In this document: positions 1 to 10,738 of the stretch, in pieces
How the letters are laid out: every line of letters begins with the position of its first letter
How positions within the stretch are numbered: position 1 is the first letter of the stretch
NCBI GenBank assembly: GCA_029582155.1
Contig: CM055906.1
Span: 19,516,437 to 19,580,436 of the forward strand
Direction: 5' to 3'
Source of the DNA: Panopea generosa
Lineage: Eukaryota; Mollusca; Bivalvia; Adapedonta; Hiatellidae
Length of the DNA stretch: 64,000 nucleotides
Program-made: the position numbers and the translations under genes
The notes under the pieces: generated by a model
Databases searched by the model: none
What the model was told of the DNA's origin: nothing
Seen by the model: only the letters and a program-made list of their open reading frames with translations

Positions 1-949
1 TTTTTACCGAGATTGTCATTTACTGACTTCACCGTCACCCTAAATGGTCAAGCATCAGAATGGTCAGATGATCAAGTGGGGTACCTCACGGATCTGTCCT
101 TGGCCCCTTGTTATTTGTCTTGTACATTAATGATTTACCATATACGTTCAGTCGTATTGCAATTGATTTACTGACTATGCTAAACAACCTCCCAGAGTTT
201 GAGTCAGTTCAAAATGATCTTGTCAGTGGACATCAAAGTGGCTTATGTATTTTAATATAGACAAATGTAAAGTTATGCACATTAGAAAGGAAAACCCTTA
301 ATTCGATAATGAAATGACAGTCAAAGATGGCAATGTAAGAAGCTTAATAGTTACAGATAGTGAAAAAGACTTTGGAGTCCATATTGAAAATGATTTGAAA
401 GTTAATAAACACATAAGCCTCACTGTAAATCTTACTAATAAACTTGTAGGACTCATAAAGAGACCATTTTCTTATCTATTGTTGATACAAGACAACTAAA
501 AGTCTACCCATTTTGGACTTTGGTCATACTGTGTGGTATCCTACTTTGAAAAAAGATATAATGCTAGTTGAAAATGATCAGCAGAGAATCTCTAAACGTT
601 TCCCTGAATTGTACAATATTAATTTTTATAAAGATCATTTAAGTTAATTGAAATTGTCCACATTATTACATAGATGAAATTGCATGGATTTGATACACGT
701 TTTTTTAAGATAATTGAGAATATTTATGATCTTCCAATTGAATTTAGTGACAGCTAGACCAGAGGTCATAGGAGACAATGAAAGAAACCTATGAGCTTGA
801 AAATTTTTCGATTAAATTCAGTCTGCATCAGAACAACTGAAAAATGGAACAAACTACCAGATAATATAGTTAGTGCCAAAAGTGTTCTGCAGTTCAAAAC
901 CCAGTTGGATAGACACCAGGGTGATACCAGATTTGACATAAATTTCTGA
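1..949 (+). mobile_element. Decayed non-LTR retrotransposon (LINE) reverse-transcriptase fragment, C-terminal part of ORF2
   Basis: Reading through several frameshifts and stops gives recognisable blocks of a jockey/CR1-type polymerase. Near 95-150 there is GSVLGPLLFVLYINDLP, the block before the catalytic YADD box. YADD itself is not intact around 155-180. Near 250-300 comes FNIDKCKVMHIRK, then an open stretch at 314-499 with the typical EKDFGVHIENDLKV, and near 840-949 the C-terminal WNKLPDNIVSAKSVLQFKTQLD followed by a stop. The order matches family architecture. The copy is 5'-truncated by the window edge and non-functional. The exact clade is uncertain. Confidence 0.85.
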
Positions 950-1178
950 TATCATTATATTAGTCAGCCATCATTTTTCAGACAAGTACTTTTAGAAATA
1001 ACTCCTTAAGTGTACTCTTTAAAAAGAAGTTGAAATATTACAGCTTGATGTTGAAGATCTTTCAGAACTCATGATCTTCTACTACACCAATACAGGAATC
1101 TGTATGCATAAAGTCATACATTATAATAATCATTCATGATATATGAGCATGGATCACATTTAAAGTCACAGAAGAAAG

Positions 1179-1481
1179 GTTTCAGGTAAATTGATTGAAT
1201 GATATTTAACGCCATTTTTATGCTATCAAGGGCTAACAGATGATCAGTTAACCTAACCACTGTTTCCTAGGATCCTGAAAGGATAACCAGTACTCGAGTA
1301 CACCCCATCTCTGCAAGTAACTGATAACTTTCCCATTTGAATCAGCAGTGAGAGACGACTGATATTGAGACACAATGTCATATATTAATCATCACAGAGA
1401 CTGTTGCCGGGCGGTGATTCAAACTCACGACCCTTGGATTGATAGTCAAATGCATAACACACTGAGCTAATCAGTTTCAGG
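1179..1481 (-). mobile_element. tRNA-derived SINE, full-length copy with target-site duplication
   Basis: Read on the - strand it starts with a tRNA-like head: an A-box-like block (TAGCTCAGTGTGTTA, about 1455-1469) and a B-box-like block (GTTTGAATCAC, about 1416-1426). A body without coding capacity follows, ending in a short GATT-type tail near 1190. The 8-bp direct repeat gtttcagg flanks it at 1179-1186 and 1474-1481 and looks like a target-site duplication. Three more copies of the same body lie at 10447-10679, 13425-13633 and 32710-32873. This is the only one with the tRNA head. Confidence 0.8.
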
Positions 1482-2472
1482 ATATTTTGCTGCTGTCTTA
1501 TCTGGTAGATCACAGGACTACTAAACCTTTAGAAAGAGTGGTAAGTCATTTCCCCAAATGCGTAAATGATTTTTAGCTCTACTTGCTAAAGTCCAGCAGG
1601 GCTTGTGTCATGGTAAATTGCCCATCATCCATTCTGTTAACCTTTTTATTGTGGACGCGATAACACCTCCATTTTTCAATAAATCTAGAGCAGACTTGCA
1701 CAGCAGTTATATAATCGCAAGATCTTGATGTCTACATATTATGCCCATGCTACAGGGCTTAAATGCACATTTTAAGGGAAACTTAAAAAAACATTTACTC
1801 TTAAAGTTCAAGTCATATACTTTAGATACTTTACATGTAGCATTAAATGGAGGTCCCTTAAAAGGGTTATTGAAGCTGTTTGTAGGCAAAACGGTCCCAA
1901 ACAAATGGCTCCAGTCAAAACAGTCCCAAACCAAAAGGCCCCGTGTGCCTTAGTCAAAGCAGTATAATTTTTTTTATAGATATGTTTGCTTAATTAGTTT
2001 AATGACTGGACCGACTTCATAATATGCCACATACCGGTACATACTATGTAATTTATAGACCTGATAATTATATAATTAAGTTGAAATCAGGTCCTCAGTG
2101 TTAATTTTGGGATCGCCACTGTTTTACATTATATAGGGAAAATGTTACCATTTTCATGTAGACACGATGTTCTTGTTATTGGTAAGAGTGGGACATTTTT
2201 TTTGTAATTATTATGTTAAAAAAATTCTGATGTTATATTTATACTCCATGGTTTGACTTTTACATAATTTTTCTAAAACATTTTTCACCTGGTTCAGGGA
2301 GGTGCAGTGATGTTTGATTGTTATATTAGATCTTATTTTGTGGCTTCTTTAAGTATTTAAAAAATGCTCTGGACAGTCATAGATGGTTCAACTTAACTGA
2401 ATGCAAAATGTACAAGATAACATGTAATTAAGTTAGATTGATAAGATTTATTGATATATATTGTTTTTTTAG
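1482..2472. other. Region upstream of the first visible frataxin exon; no feature recognised
   Basis: No coding exon, promoter motif or known repeat could be supported. The short overlapping open frames on both strands around 1707-1953 have no recognisable similarity. A first frataxin exon ending in phase 0 could be hidden here or lie outside the window, but I could not identify one. Confidence 0.4.
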
Positions 2473-2573
2473 GTGAAGAAAACTAGTGCTTTGATATGCA
2501 AAAGAATGTTACCTCAACTTCCTGCTAATCCACTATTAAATGTAACAAGATCATATAGCACTGATGAAAACAA
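2473..2573 (+). CDS. FXN: Frataxin exon, presequence and cleavage region
   Basis: The acceptor is a T-rich tract ending in AG at 2471-2472 and the donor is GTAAGC at 2574. It encodes 33 codons plus two bases. The peptide is basic (KK, KR), then RSYSTDEN, as expected at the presequence/mature boundary. Phase 0 at its 5' end means an upstream coding exon supplies the start, unless the ATG at 2506 is used. Confidence 0.85.
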
Positions 2574-5500
2574 GTAAGCAGATTCTTTATTTTTCCAGTC
2601 ATAAATAAATAATAATTAAGGTTTTGATGAACGATTTCAGTTTACTATTTTTTAATTTGTCTCAATATATATATAGTGATATAATGACCTGGGAAAAACC
2701 AATCTCGGCTTACTTGTATCGTGCTGTTTCTCTGAAAAGCTCAAGGGCGACAAGACAAAAATAAAATCAATATTAATGCACATACAAACAATTTGATTGG
2801 CTAGGTATATCAAGCTTTCTGAAATTGATTAACCAATACCAGGCCATGGTTAAATCCCACAATGCATCAGGTGGAGGCAGTTAGGTTGGCAGTCACTTGA
2901 GAATAAGCAAAAAAAATTGAGGGTTGTGAGATAATTTTATCTGTACTCGCTTGTCTCATATTGGTAAAAAGACATCATAAAATCATCCGTTGACATCATT
3001 ATTCTTGCACACTTGATAATGATGTCTGCATTTTTATCGGGGTTAGATATTTCTATCTCACCCTAGAGCTGAGATAAAATTCTGACGCTGTGACGTTTTG
3101 CCATTCATAAAATTCTCGGGCTATGACCAATCACTCTTGCTATGATGTAATGCCACTCATAAAATGCTTGTGTCATGAGTATTCATTCATAAATAATATG
3201 GTATCTGTATGCTACTATATAAAATAAACCAGAATAAAAATCATAAAAATCACATGTAGTTAGGGTTGTATACAAGAAAAAGTTTTTTTCGTGGGTTTTT
3301 CAGCGCAGATTGTAAATTTTGACCCTCAGGATAACTAAAACAGTTATCCGGATAACTAAAACAGTTATCCCTTGGGCTCTATTCATGCTATGATATGGTA
3401 CTGAAAAGTTACTAAAAAGAGTGGGACAGTTGTGTAATAGATATGGTCTTGCAGGTTGGATCCCAGACTTTACCATAAAACCTTACATGAACAATATAAA
3501 ATAGTGCTTTTACCCAGGAAACAGACTCAAATGTCATTTTCAGAGGACTTATGGTCAAAAAATCTTTTAAGGATACTATGAATACTCAGAATTTTAAAAG
3601 GCAGGACAAAACATACTGAAGCTCTGTTGGTGTTTTAGTTTTGTTTATACATTTTCAAAGTCATTGGTTACTTTCAAACATGACCTATCCAAGAAATCAT
3701 AATTTCCATTGCTACAAAATTAAATTTAAAAGAAAATCTAGATTAATGTACAATATGTATATTCTTCTTTACTATGACTTACAAAATTTATGATTATTGT
3801 CAATGAATTTGTGTGTAATTTCAGTTTGAATGAGGCAGAGTATGAACGTATAGCTGATGAAACTCTGGATTCTCTGACTGAAGCGTTTGATGAGTTGCCA
3901 GAGACCATGGATTGTGATCCTGAGTATGATGTTACATTTGGAGTAAGCCACCCATAATAAGGATATGTTACATTTGGAGTAAACCACACATAATTATGAT
4001 ATGTTATATTTGGAGTAAGCCATACATAATTATGATATGTTACATTTGGAGTAAGCCATACATAATTATGATATGTTACATTTGGAGTAAGCCATACATA
4101 ATTATGATATGTTACATTTGGAGTAAGCCACACATAATTATGATATGTTACATTTGGAGTAAGCCACACATAATTATGATATGTTACATTTGGAGTAAGC
4201 CACACATAATTATGATATGTTACATTTGGAGTAAGCCACACATAATTATGATATGTTACATTTGGAGTAAGCCACACATAATTATGATATGTTACATTTG
4301 GAGTAAGCCACACATAATTATGATATGTTACATTTGGAGTAAGCCACACATAAATATGATATGTTACATTTGGAGTAAGCCACACATAATTATGATATGT
4401 TACATTTGGAGTAAGCCACACATAAATATGATATGTTACATTTGGAGTAAGCCACACATAATTATGATATGTTACATTTGGAGTAAGCCACACATAATTA
4501 TGTGACCTATGGTGAGTATCTGAAATAGTCTAAAAAAATTGTTTTTCATCTATGCGGTCATAAAAGAATTACGATAGGTGATGAATTTTTTTTTAAAAAA
4601 TACAGTCAATGGTGAAAAATTATGATCAGTCGAGCCACCAGAAACATAACTATTTTTTAGCCCTAAATGAAGTTAAAACATTTAAAAAAGTTTGAGTTGT
4701 GGAAAGTCTTAAGTTGAGATATTTAGTGAAAATTGGGCCTGATCTTTTGAGCTTGTGTTTTGTGGTCATGTAAGGTTATTATATAGTTTCTTGTACAAGT
4801 CAGTGTTGAAACACAGACCCTGTATTGGACAAGATGCCGTGTATTAACGGTATATAGACTTATAACAATCTAGTGTTGAATCACATGGTAATTTACAGGA
4901 TAGTCTTTTCATTGGTATAGAAATATAACTGGTATAATAATATATTACAATTTACTGTACCGTTATCATTGGTATCGAACTAGTATAATAATATAGCACA
5001 GTTTACAGTATTTACTTACTTGTTATTTTTATGAACCTTAAAACGTATAGCTGTAAGTATTTAAACATTTTTACAGAGCGGTGTGCTGACAGTGAAGATC
5101 AACAATTCCTGGGGGACGTATGTTATAAATAAACAGGTGCCAAACAAGCAGATATGGTTTTCTTCTCCAACAAGGTAGAGTGTCATATGTCCATTGTTAC
5201 ACACTTTATCAGTCATGTCAGTTTGCCTAAAACCTCTGAATATGATTGTGATTCAGATATGTAGGAGCAAATTTTTACCATATTCGGTAGATGTGTCGCA
5301 TGCAACACTTGTTCCGAAGGTCAAAGTCACAGGTTAAATGTTGACTTGATTGTCAAGATCTTACGGCTTATTAAGAGAAGTTATTGTCGCACTGGGCTTA
5401 TAAAAAGCTGACAAAAATATATAGAATTCAGAGGTGCCTAGATATGCTTAGTATATATGTATGTTGTGTGTTTGGCTTCTTGTAGCCGGGAAATAAAGTT

Positions 5501-6331
5501 GTGAACTTGAACTGTCTTGTATTGTTACTACGTAACGGTCTTGTAAACAACTTCCTCTTTGGGTATGCTTACTGTTATCCTCTGGAGCTTTTAAGCTCAC
5601 AAGTGAGCTTTTTCGTCTATTATGCATCCATGTTATGTTGAAACTTTCTTTTAAACCTTTGTTATAAATTACTTTTTGGATTTTGACCTTAATTGTATGG
5701 GCTATATATATAACCTTAATGGTTAAAATTAAGAAAAAAAATTGTCTACTTTGTTTCATTATTTAAACATTGTTACTGCTGTGTGCAAATTTAAAATTGA
5801 TGCCGACAATTCAATTTTTTTTTCATTAATGTAGATATAAGACAATATTGTTGACATTTGTGATAATACTTGCAACAACAAAATCATTATTGTCGTTTGC
5901 TCTTTAGCCATCATTGTTTCGTTCAAGCATCAAGCACTGATACCCGGTAAAAGATAACATCTGTACTTAAAATAGGGAAAAAAATCGACAACCTCTAGCT
6001 GAAATCACTTCCATGAATTAATGAGAGTTTAATTAATTATGGTTATTACCGGTAGTTCAAACAAGGGCGGGCACTGCTTTAGCATATTAACAATTGTAAT
6101 TAGTTCCATCTTTTATTGCTAAAAAGTAAAAATACAGGAATAATTTATTGTTATTAATGTTTGTGTATTCTTTTTCCTATTTGCAGTGGTCCGAAGCGTT
6201 ACGACTTCATAGATGGCATCTGGATATATAAGCATGACAGCGATGTTTTACATGAGCTGCTAAATAAAGAAATATCCGAGGCATTAGGACAAAGTGTAGA
6301 CTTTACAAATTGTGTGTACGGAAGGAGATAA
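2473..6331 (+). CDS. FXN: Frataxin, mitochondrial (four exons visible, first coding exon missing)
   Basis: Coding segments are 2473-2573, 3825-3942, 5077-5174 and 6187-6331, all bounded by AG/GT with phases that join without a break into 153 residues ending in a TAA stop. Frataxin is the mitochondrial matrix protein that binds the NFS1-ISD11-ISCU complex and stimulates Fe-S cluster assembly. The first segment is basic and ends in RSYST, like a presequence cleavage region. The acidic first helix starts [17 protein letters not shown]. The beta-sheet core has [18 protein letters not shown] and SGPKRYDF, which keep the residues equivalent to human Asn146, Gln148, Gln153, Trp155 and Arg165. The C-terminal helix follows. 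Exon boundaries match the animal gene. The start codon is not seen: the first segment opens in phase 0 with no upstream Met, and its internal ATG (2506) would leave a poor presequence. A minisatellite fills the start of the intron after 3942. Confidence 0.95.
3329..3370. repeat. Perfect tandem pair of 21-bp hairpins in a frataxin intron
   Basis: Two identical, adjacent 21-bp units each consist of ggataact, a 5-base loop and agttatcc. Each is a perfect 8-bp stem, and the pair can also fold as a longer cruciform. Confidence 0.8.
3825..3942 (+). CDS. FXN: Frataxin exon, acidic helix 1 and start of the beta sheet
   Basis: It begins after TTTCAG and ends at GGA before GTAAGC, on a codon boundary. 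It encodes the Asp/Glu-rich helix implicated in iron binding and ends DPEYDVTFG. Its last bases and its donor site are the seed of the 36-bp tandem array that follows. Confidence 0.95.
3930..4503 (+). repeat. 36-bp minisatellite seeded by the frataxin exon 5' splice junction (about 16 copies)
   Basis: The unit contains gttacatttggagtaagcc. The first copy (3931-3949) straddles the real exon end at 3942 and its donor, and about 15 further copies follow in direct orientation up to 4503. Each copy therefore repeats the last exon bases plus a GTAAGC donor. Copies differ by a few substitutions (cacaca/cataca, aatta/aaata). The unit is 36 bp, so artificial open frames run through the array on both strands, such as 3738-4493 (-) and 3996-4505 (+). 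Confidence 0.95.
5077..5174 (+). CDS. FXN: Frataxin exon, central beta sheet
   Basis: The acceptor is TTTTTACAG and the donor is GTAGAG. It encodes [20 protein letters not shown] followed by [12 protein letters not shown], the most conserved surface of the protein and its contact with ISCU. Confidence 0.95.
6187..6331 (+). CDS. FXN: Frataxin terminal coding exon
   Basis: The acceptor is TTTGCAG. The split Ser codon joins to GPKRYDF, then the C-terminal helix with [12 protein letters not shown], and TAA at 6329-6331. Confidence 0.95.
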
Positions 6332-6717
6332 CATCAGTGGAATACACTTTATTATAATTTAAAACAATGTGTTCTTGAAAATGATTATGCTGTCAGTAAG
6401 ATATATTTCATGTACCTGTATGAGTAACCAGAGAATAATTGCTTACCAGTTATAAAGCAATCTGCAGAAGCCTTAAATGATGGAAATTGTTTAAATAACT
6501 GTTATAAAACCATGAAAGCATGGTGTTGTATGGAAAAACAGTATATTAAGATATATTATGCTAATATATTGTCTCTAAACCCTATTTTATTTGTTTGACT
6601 ATATGTGGGTCCTCGGCATAGGCAGATCCAGGAATTTATGTTAGAAGGGGTGCACATTGGACACAATGAATGTTAAGGAAATCCAAAGTTAAAATTTAGA
6701 TTTGAATATAGTTTTTA
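6332..6717 (+). other. Frataxin 3' UTR and downstream sequence
   Basis: AT-rich sequence after the stop. I see no canonical AATAAA within the first 300 bases, so the cleavage site cannot be placed. A short stretch near 6618-6650 (gcagatccaggaattt) resembles one inside the element at 26175-26340 and may be the edge of a dispersed repeat. Confidence 0.4.
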
Positions 6718-7345
6718 GCTCGTCTTTTTGAAAAAAACGAAGAGCTATTGTCATGATCTTGGCGTCATTGTCGTCGTCCGCTCGTTAAAGTTTTATGTTT
6801 AGCTCAGCTTTATCTCTGTTTCTGAACAAACAACTCGTGTTACAGTGACTAAACTTCATAAACAAATTCATATCATGTTGTACAAACAATGAATATAGCT
6901 AACTTACCTAAATTTACATACTTTGGGCTCTAAAACCTTCGGTTAAAGTTCTTTGTTTAGCTTGGGTTTGGTTAAAGTTTTATGTTTAGCTCAGCATTTT
7001 CTCAGTTTCTGAACAAACAACTCATGTTACCGTGACGTGACTTCGTAAACAAATTCATATCATGTTGTACAAACAATGAATATAGCTAACTTACCTAAAT
7101 TTACATACTTTGGGCTCTAAAACCTTCGGTTAAAGTTCTTTGTTTAGCTTGGGTTTGGTTAAAGTTTTATGTTTAGCTCAGCATTTTCTCAGTTTCTGAA
7201 CAAACAACTCATGTTACCGTGACGTGACTTCGTAAACAAATTCATATCATGTTTATACAAACAATATTTATAGCTAACTTACACAAATTTTCATACTTTG
7301 GGCTTTAAAACCTTAAGTTAAAGTTTTTTGGTAAGCTTGGGTTTG
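6718..7345 (+). repeat. Dispersed-repeat end with an AGCTC hairpin, followed by 3 tandem copies of a 187-bp unit
   Basis: At 6718-6752 agctcgtc and gaagagct form a hairpin around an A/T-rich loop. From 6784 the block ttaaagttttatgtttagct recurs at 6971 and 7158, a period of 187 bp. The first two periods are nearly identical and the third decays into a T-rich tract at about 7345. There is no coding content. Confidence 0.8.
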
Positions 7346-8069
7346 AATTTTTTTTTTTTTAAATCATTTTTATTTTTCAGTAATACTTTTAATTCTGTAA
7401 GCTGATCACCATTAACTAAAAAAAATTGACATCATCTACCTTCACCTTTTTAATGGACTTTCCTGCCCGAGCCCAACCAAGACCCCCATCCACTCCCATT
7501 TTTTTTTTTAAACTTTGTTTTGTATTGAATTAGATACACTGTCCCTTTTCACCAACCCCAAGACACCCTCTCCCTCCAACTTTTTATTTTATTAAACTAA
7601 ACAGTCCTGTTTATTAAACTTTGGCACACACACCCCCACATCCACACCCAGATTTTAAAATTAAATTATATATTTCAGCTTAAGTACTGGCTAGCTAGCC
7701 TTAGCCAGACATAGACATAGTGTATATTCTGCCCTAGTAGTCCTACTTGCACATACATGTATCTACTATTTGCTAATATGAAAGATGGTTTCATTCATAC
7801 AGATATATCTGTTTTTTCTGATGGTACATGTTCTGTGATCGACAAGACTAGAATAGTCGAGTTAATGCTATTCTTCGACATCTCTATTTTTTTGGTGATT
7901 TTTTTTCAAATCTGATTTATTTTTTTAGTAATAGTATTGGTTTTTTAAACTAATCACCATCCAGTTTAAAAAGTTGACTTCACTGACTTTGACTTACATA
8001 GTAGATCTGGAAAAAAAAAGATGAGTGTCTGCGCCCACTTGCGGTGTTATTGTTTAATTTGAATTCATC
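7346..8069. other. T-rich and C-rich non-coding stretch
   Basis: Poly-T tracts and C-rich segments, with no open frame or repeat that I recognise. Confidence 0.4.
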
Positions 8070-8200
8070 CTTGCTCTGTGACTAAATGGTCTAAAAAACT
8101 GACCTATCACTGTTATCATGGGTTTGGGCCCAGCTGGGACTAAATCAATAATTTGAAAAGGTTTGCCAGTTATTTGCAGGATGGAGGTAATATCTTTGAA
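8070..8200 (+). mobile_element. Degenerate SINE fragment related to the one at 50683-50882
   Basis: At 8160-8195 the block ttgccagttatttgcaggat matches the core of the better-preserved SINE (ttgccagttacttgcggaag, 50783-50802). Weak A- and B-box-like traces lie upstream (gactaaatggt, gggtttgggccc). Heavily decayed. Confidence 0.5.
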
Positions 8201-8492
8201 TACATAGGTTTGATTTGATAAAATCAAAACATTATTAAATGTATCAAGAAAAATTATTAAAAAGATTCAGATATAAAAATAAGTTTATAAAATAAATATC
8301 AAACATTTGATTACCATTAATTTATATCTGAAATATGAATTCAGTCAAACCCGTATTTAAGTGGTCACCACCACTTGTCATAAGCAGCCACATTTGCAAT
8401 TTCTCAGTTCTATACTTTCAGAGCAAACTGACTTGCATTAAGCAATAACCTGTGTTAAAAGGCCACTTTTGGTCCTTCCCCTGATTGGCTGC

Positions 8493-9010
8493 TTAAAGGG
8501 AATATATCAGGATTTTTTTTAAATTGGCTTGAAACATTTTTGTCAAATATATCATGCCCATTTGCCCATATACACACACTGAACCATAAAGGATATCAAT
8601 TTAAACACGCCAAAATAAAATATTGAATAGAAATTTCCCAATTCGGGCTATGTGACTAGGTTAGACTAAAATAGATTTCCCGCTTAAGAAAATATTTTGT
8701 GCTGTGTTAAAAGTGTTCATTATTTTATTTTATACGTTATTCAGGTGCACATGTAATAAACTGGCTTCATATTAGAAAGAGTTGTTATGGTGATATGAAT
8801 GTCGCCAAGCTGTATTTAAGTGCTGTCTATTTTCAGAATGGGGATTTCGTTTAAGATCACCGCTCCAATGTAAAAATTGAGTTTTGACAAACCAAACCAT
8901 TCGGATTTTATTACTGGTATTAATGATAATGAGATGCTTTTTATCCATTTTAAAAATGATATTATTATTTAAGACAATTACTGCGTTTATTCCTGATATA
9001 CTCTCTTTAA
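8493..9010 (+). mobile_element. Non-autonomous inverted-repeat element (MITE), copy A
   Basis: It starts ttaaagggaatatatcagga, and its right end read on the - strand starts ttaaagagagtatatcagga, an imperfect terminal inverted repeat of about 20 bp. It has about 518 bp and no coding capacity. Homologous copies lie at 25907-26599 and, inverted, at 39849-40390. Shared internal landmarks include a clamp around tagactaaaatagattt and a block ending near the right end with aatgataatgagatg. Confidence 0.8.
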
Positions 9011-9017
9011 GACAATT

Positions 9018-9090
9018 TTTTAAGCTCATCTGAGCAGCTCATGATAAGCTATTGTGATGTACCTTCGTCCGTCCGTCGTTTGTCGTTAAC
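9018..9090. other. AGCTC-type repeat end
   Basis: aagctcatctgagcagctc, then ataagctattgtgatgtacc and a run of cgtccgtccgtcg. Sequences of this form are common at the ends of dispersed repeats in bivalve genomes (general knowledge). The element body is not defined here. Confidence 0.35.
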
Positions 9091-9204
9091 TTTTGCTTAT
9101 CTAAAACCATTTGTTAATTCAGTTCTGCAAAAATGTTGCATAAAACAATATTTTAATTAAAGTGTTGAAATTGAAACAAAATCTCTAAAGTATAAATAAA
9201 TATT

Positions 9205-9330
9205 GTGCTCATGCTGCTGGACGACCTTCACCTGGTTGTTCAGACTCTCTCTTAGATGAACCAAAGTCAACACGATGCAACTGATATGATGGAATCAAAT
9301 TGGAATCTGGTTTTGTGAGAAACCCTTCTT
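9205..9330 (-). mobile_element. Internal fragment of the same MITE family, inverted
   Basis: The segment around gacgaccttcacctgg and cttagatgaacca matches 40046-40090 of copy C in the same orientation, which is inverted relative to copy A. Both ends are missing. Confidence 0.55.
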
Positions 9331-9559
9331 GATTCATTATTTTGGTATGTTTAACAGATAACCTTGTGATAATAAGGGGTTAATGAGTATATCTAAGCCT
9401 GATATGTATTGGAAAAAGGTGTTTATTTACTTATGCTGAACAGTTAAATATAAGTGATATACTGCGGTTAAGGTTGGTTTTGTAAATCTATTGTTCTGTA
9501 CAGTCACACTAGCATACACCACAAGCAACGTTTAAGAGGGGATATATAGGAGTTACTGT

Positions 9560-10190
9560 GTTGGTCAGTCGGTCAGTCTGCAATTTTTCAAATATTTGAC
9601 TTGAAACTTTGCAGCATGGTTAACATCAACTGTAGATGTACGAGACACAAGTTTGTGAGCCTGACTTAATTCCATGCAGGGTAGCCCTCGCACTTGGTTA
9701 AATTGCTGTATTTACCATATTGTAATTCTTGTGCAGCAATCTACTTTCAAAGATTTCAAACAATTGACGTGAAACTTTGCATACGTGATCAACATCAAAT
9801 GTAGTTGTAGAGTGCGCAATTTTGTGACATTGACTTAATTTCATGCAGAGTTATTGCACTTGGTAACATTTCTGTATTTACCATATTACAATGTTTATGC
9901 TGCAAACTATTTCCACAGTTTTCAAACAATTGACTTGAAATTGTGCATACATGAACAATAAATGTGGATGTGCATGATGCAACTTTTGAACGCTGACTTA
10001 ATTCCATGCAGAGTTATTCCATTGTACCCTTGAACTTAATATTGCTGTATTTACCATATTGCAATTCCTGTAGAGCAAACTGCTTCCACAGTTTTAAGGC
10101 GATTGACTTGATACTTTGTATACAATATCAACATCAAGTGTAAATGTACATGCTACAAATTTTGTGATGTTGATCTAATTAATGGGGTAC
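9560..10190 (+). repeat. Diverged tandem repeat of about 168 bp, four copies
   Basis: ttgacttgaaactttgca and close variants recur at about 9596, 9763, 9929 and 10103. Each is followed by a catcaa/tgtagatgta block, then gacttaattccatgcagagt and ctgtatttaccatatt. Spacing is 166-174 bp. It is non-coding and clearly older than the nearly perfect minisatellites. Confidence 0.8.
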
Positions 10191-10433
10191 TAATCACATT
10201 TATTGGTAGATCTGGTTATCATTAGAACTCTACAGAGCTTTAACACACTAGCCTTCTCGAAAATGTAAAAGAACTTTGCTGTTTAGAATATTGTTAGCTG
10301 ATAAATGTTCTTGAAGAATGAAGGTGTAATTTCTAGTACAGATTTACTTTTAGTACTTGTGTACTTTAAAACGTCCATTTCCAAACTCTCGGTGGAAGGG
10401 AGGTGATCTCGGCGGAGTGGAGCCCCGGACTCA

Positions 10434-10692
10434 CTCGGTAGTCTGATTGATTGATTGGTTGATTGATTTATTGATTGATTGAATATTTAACATCATGTTT
10501 ATGGCACCGAGGGCTAACGGACGATCAGTTAACCTAACCACTGTTTCCTGGGATCCTGAAAGGTTAACCAGTACTCGAGCACATCTCAAGTGCCGCATCC
10601 GCAAGTAACTGATAACTTTCTCACTTGTATAAGCGGGGACAAACGAATGATAATGAGACACAATGTCGTATATCAATCGCTCGGTAGTCTGA
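10434..10692 (-). mobile_element. SINE copy 2, 5'-truncated, with a perfect 13-bp target-site duplication
   Basis: The insert (10447-10679) carries the family body and, at its 3' end on the - strand, a long tail of GATT-type units (10447-10482). It is bounded by the identical 13-mer ctcggtagtctga at 10434-10446 and 10680-10692. The tRNA head is absent, as expected for 5' truncation during target-primed insertion. The perfect duplication suggests a fairly recent insertion. Confidence 0.9.
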
Positions 10693-10738
10693 GCCGAAAG
10701 AAGTGATTTCGATATTCATATATATGTGTTGACGTTTA

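Noticed and set aside
2506..2508. Internal ATG as the frataxin start codon
   Set aside because: It would discard the basic residues expected of a mitochondrial presequence. It is kept only as a fallback because the upstream exon is not seen.
3738..4505. Long overlapping open frames on both strands (251 codons -, 169 codons +) with repeated [11 protein letters not shown] and [14 protein letters not shown] peptides
   Set aside because: They are produced by the 36-bp minisatellite, whose length is a multiple of three, and they overlap a frataxin exon and intron.
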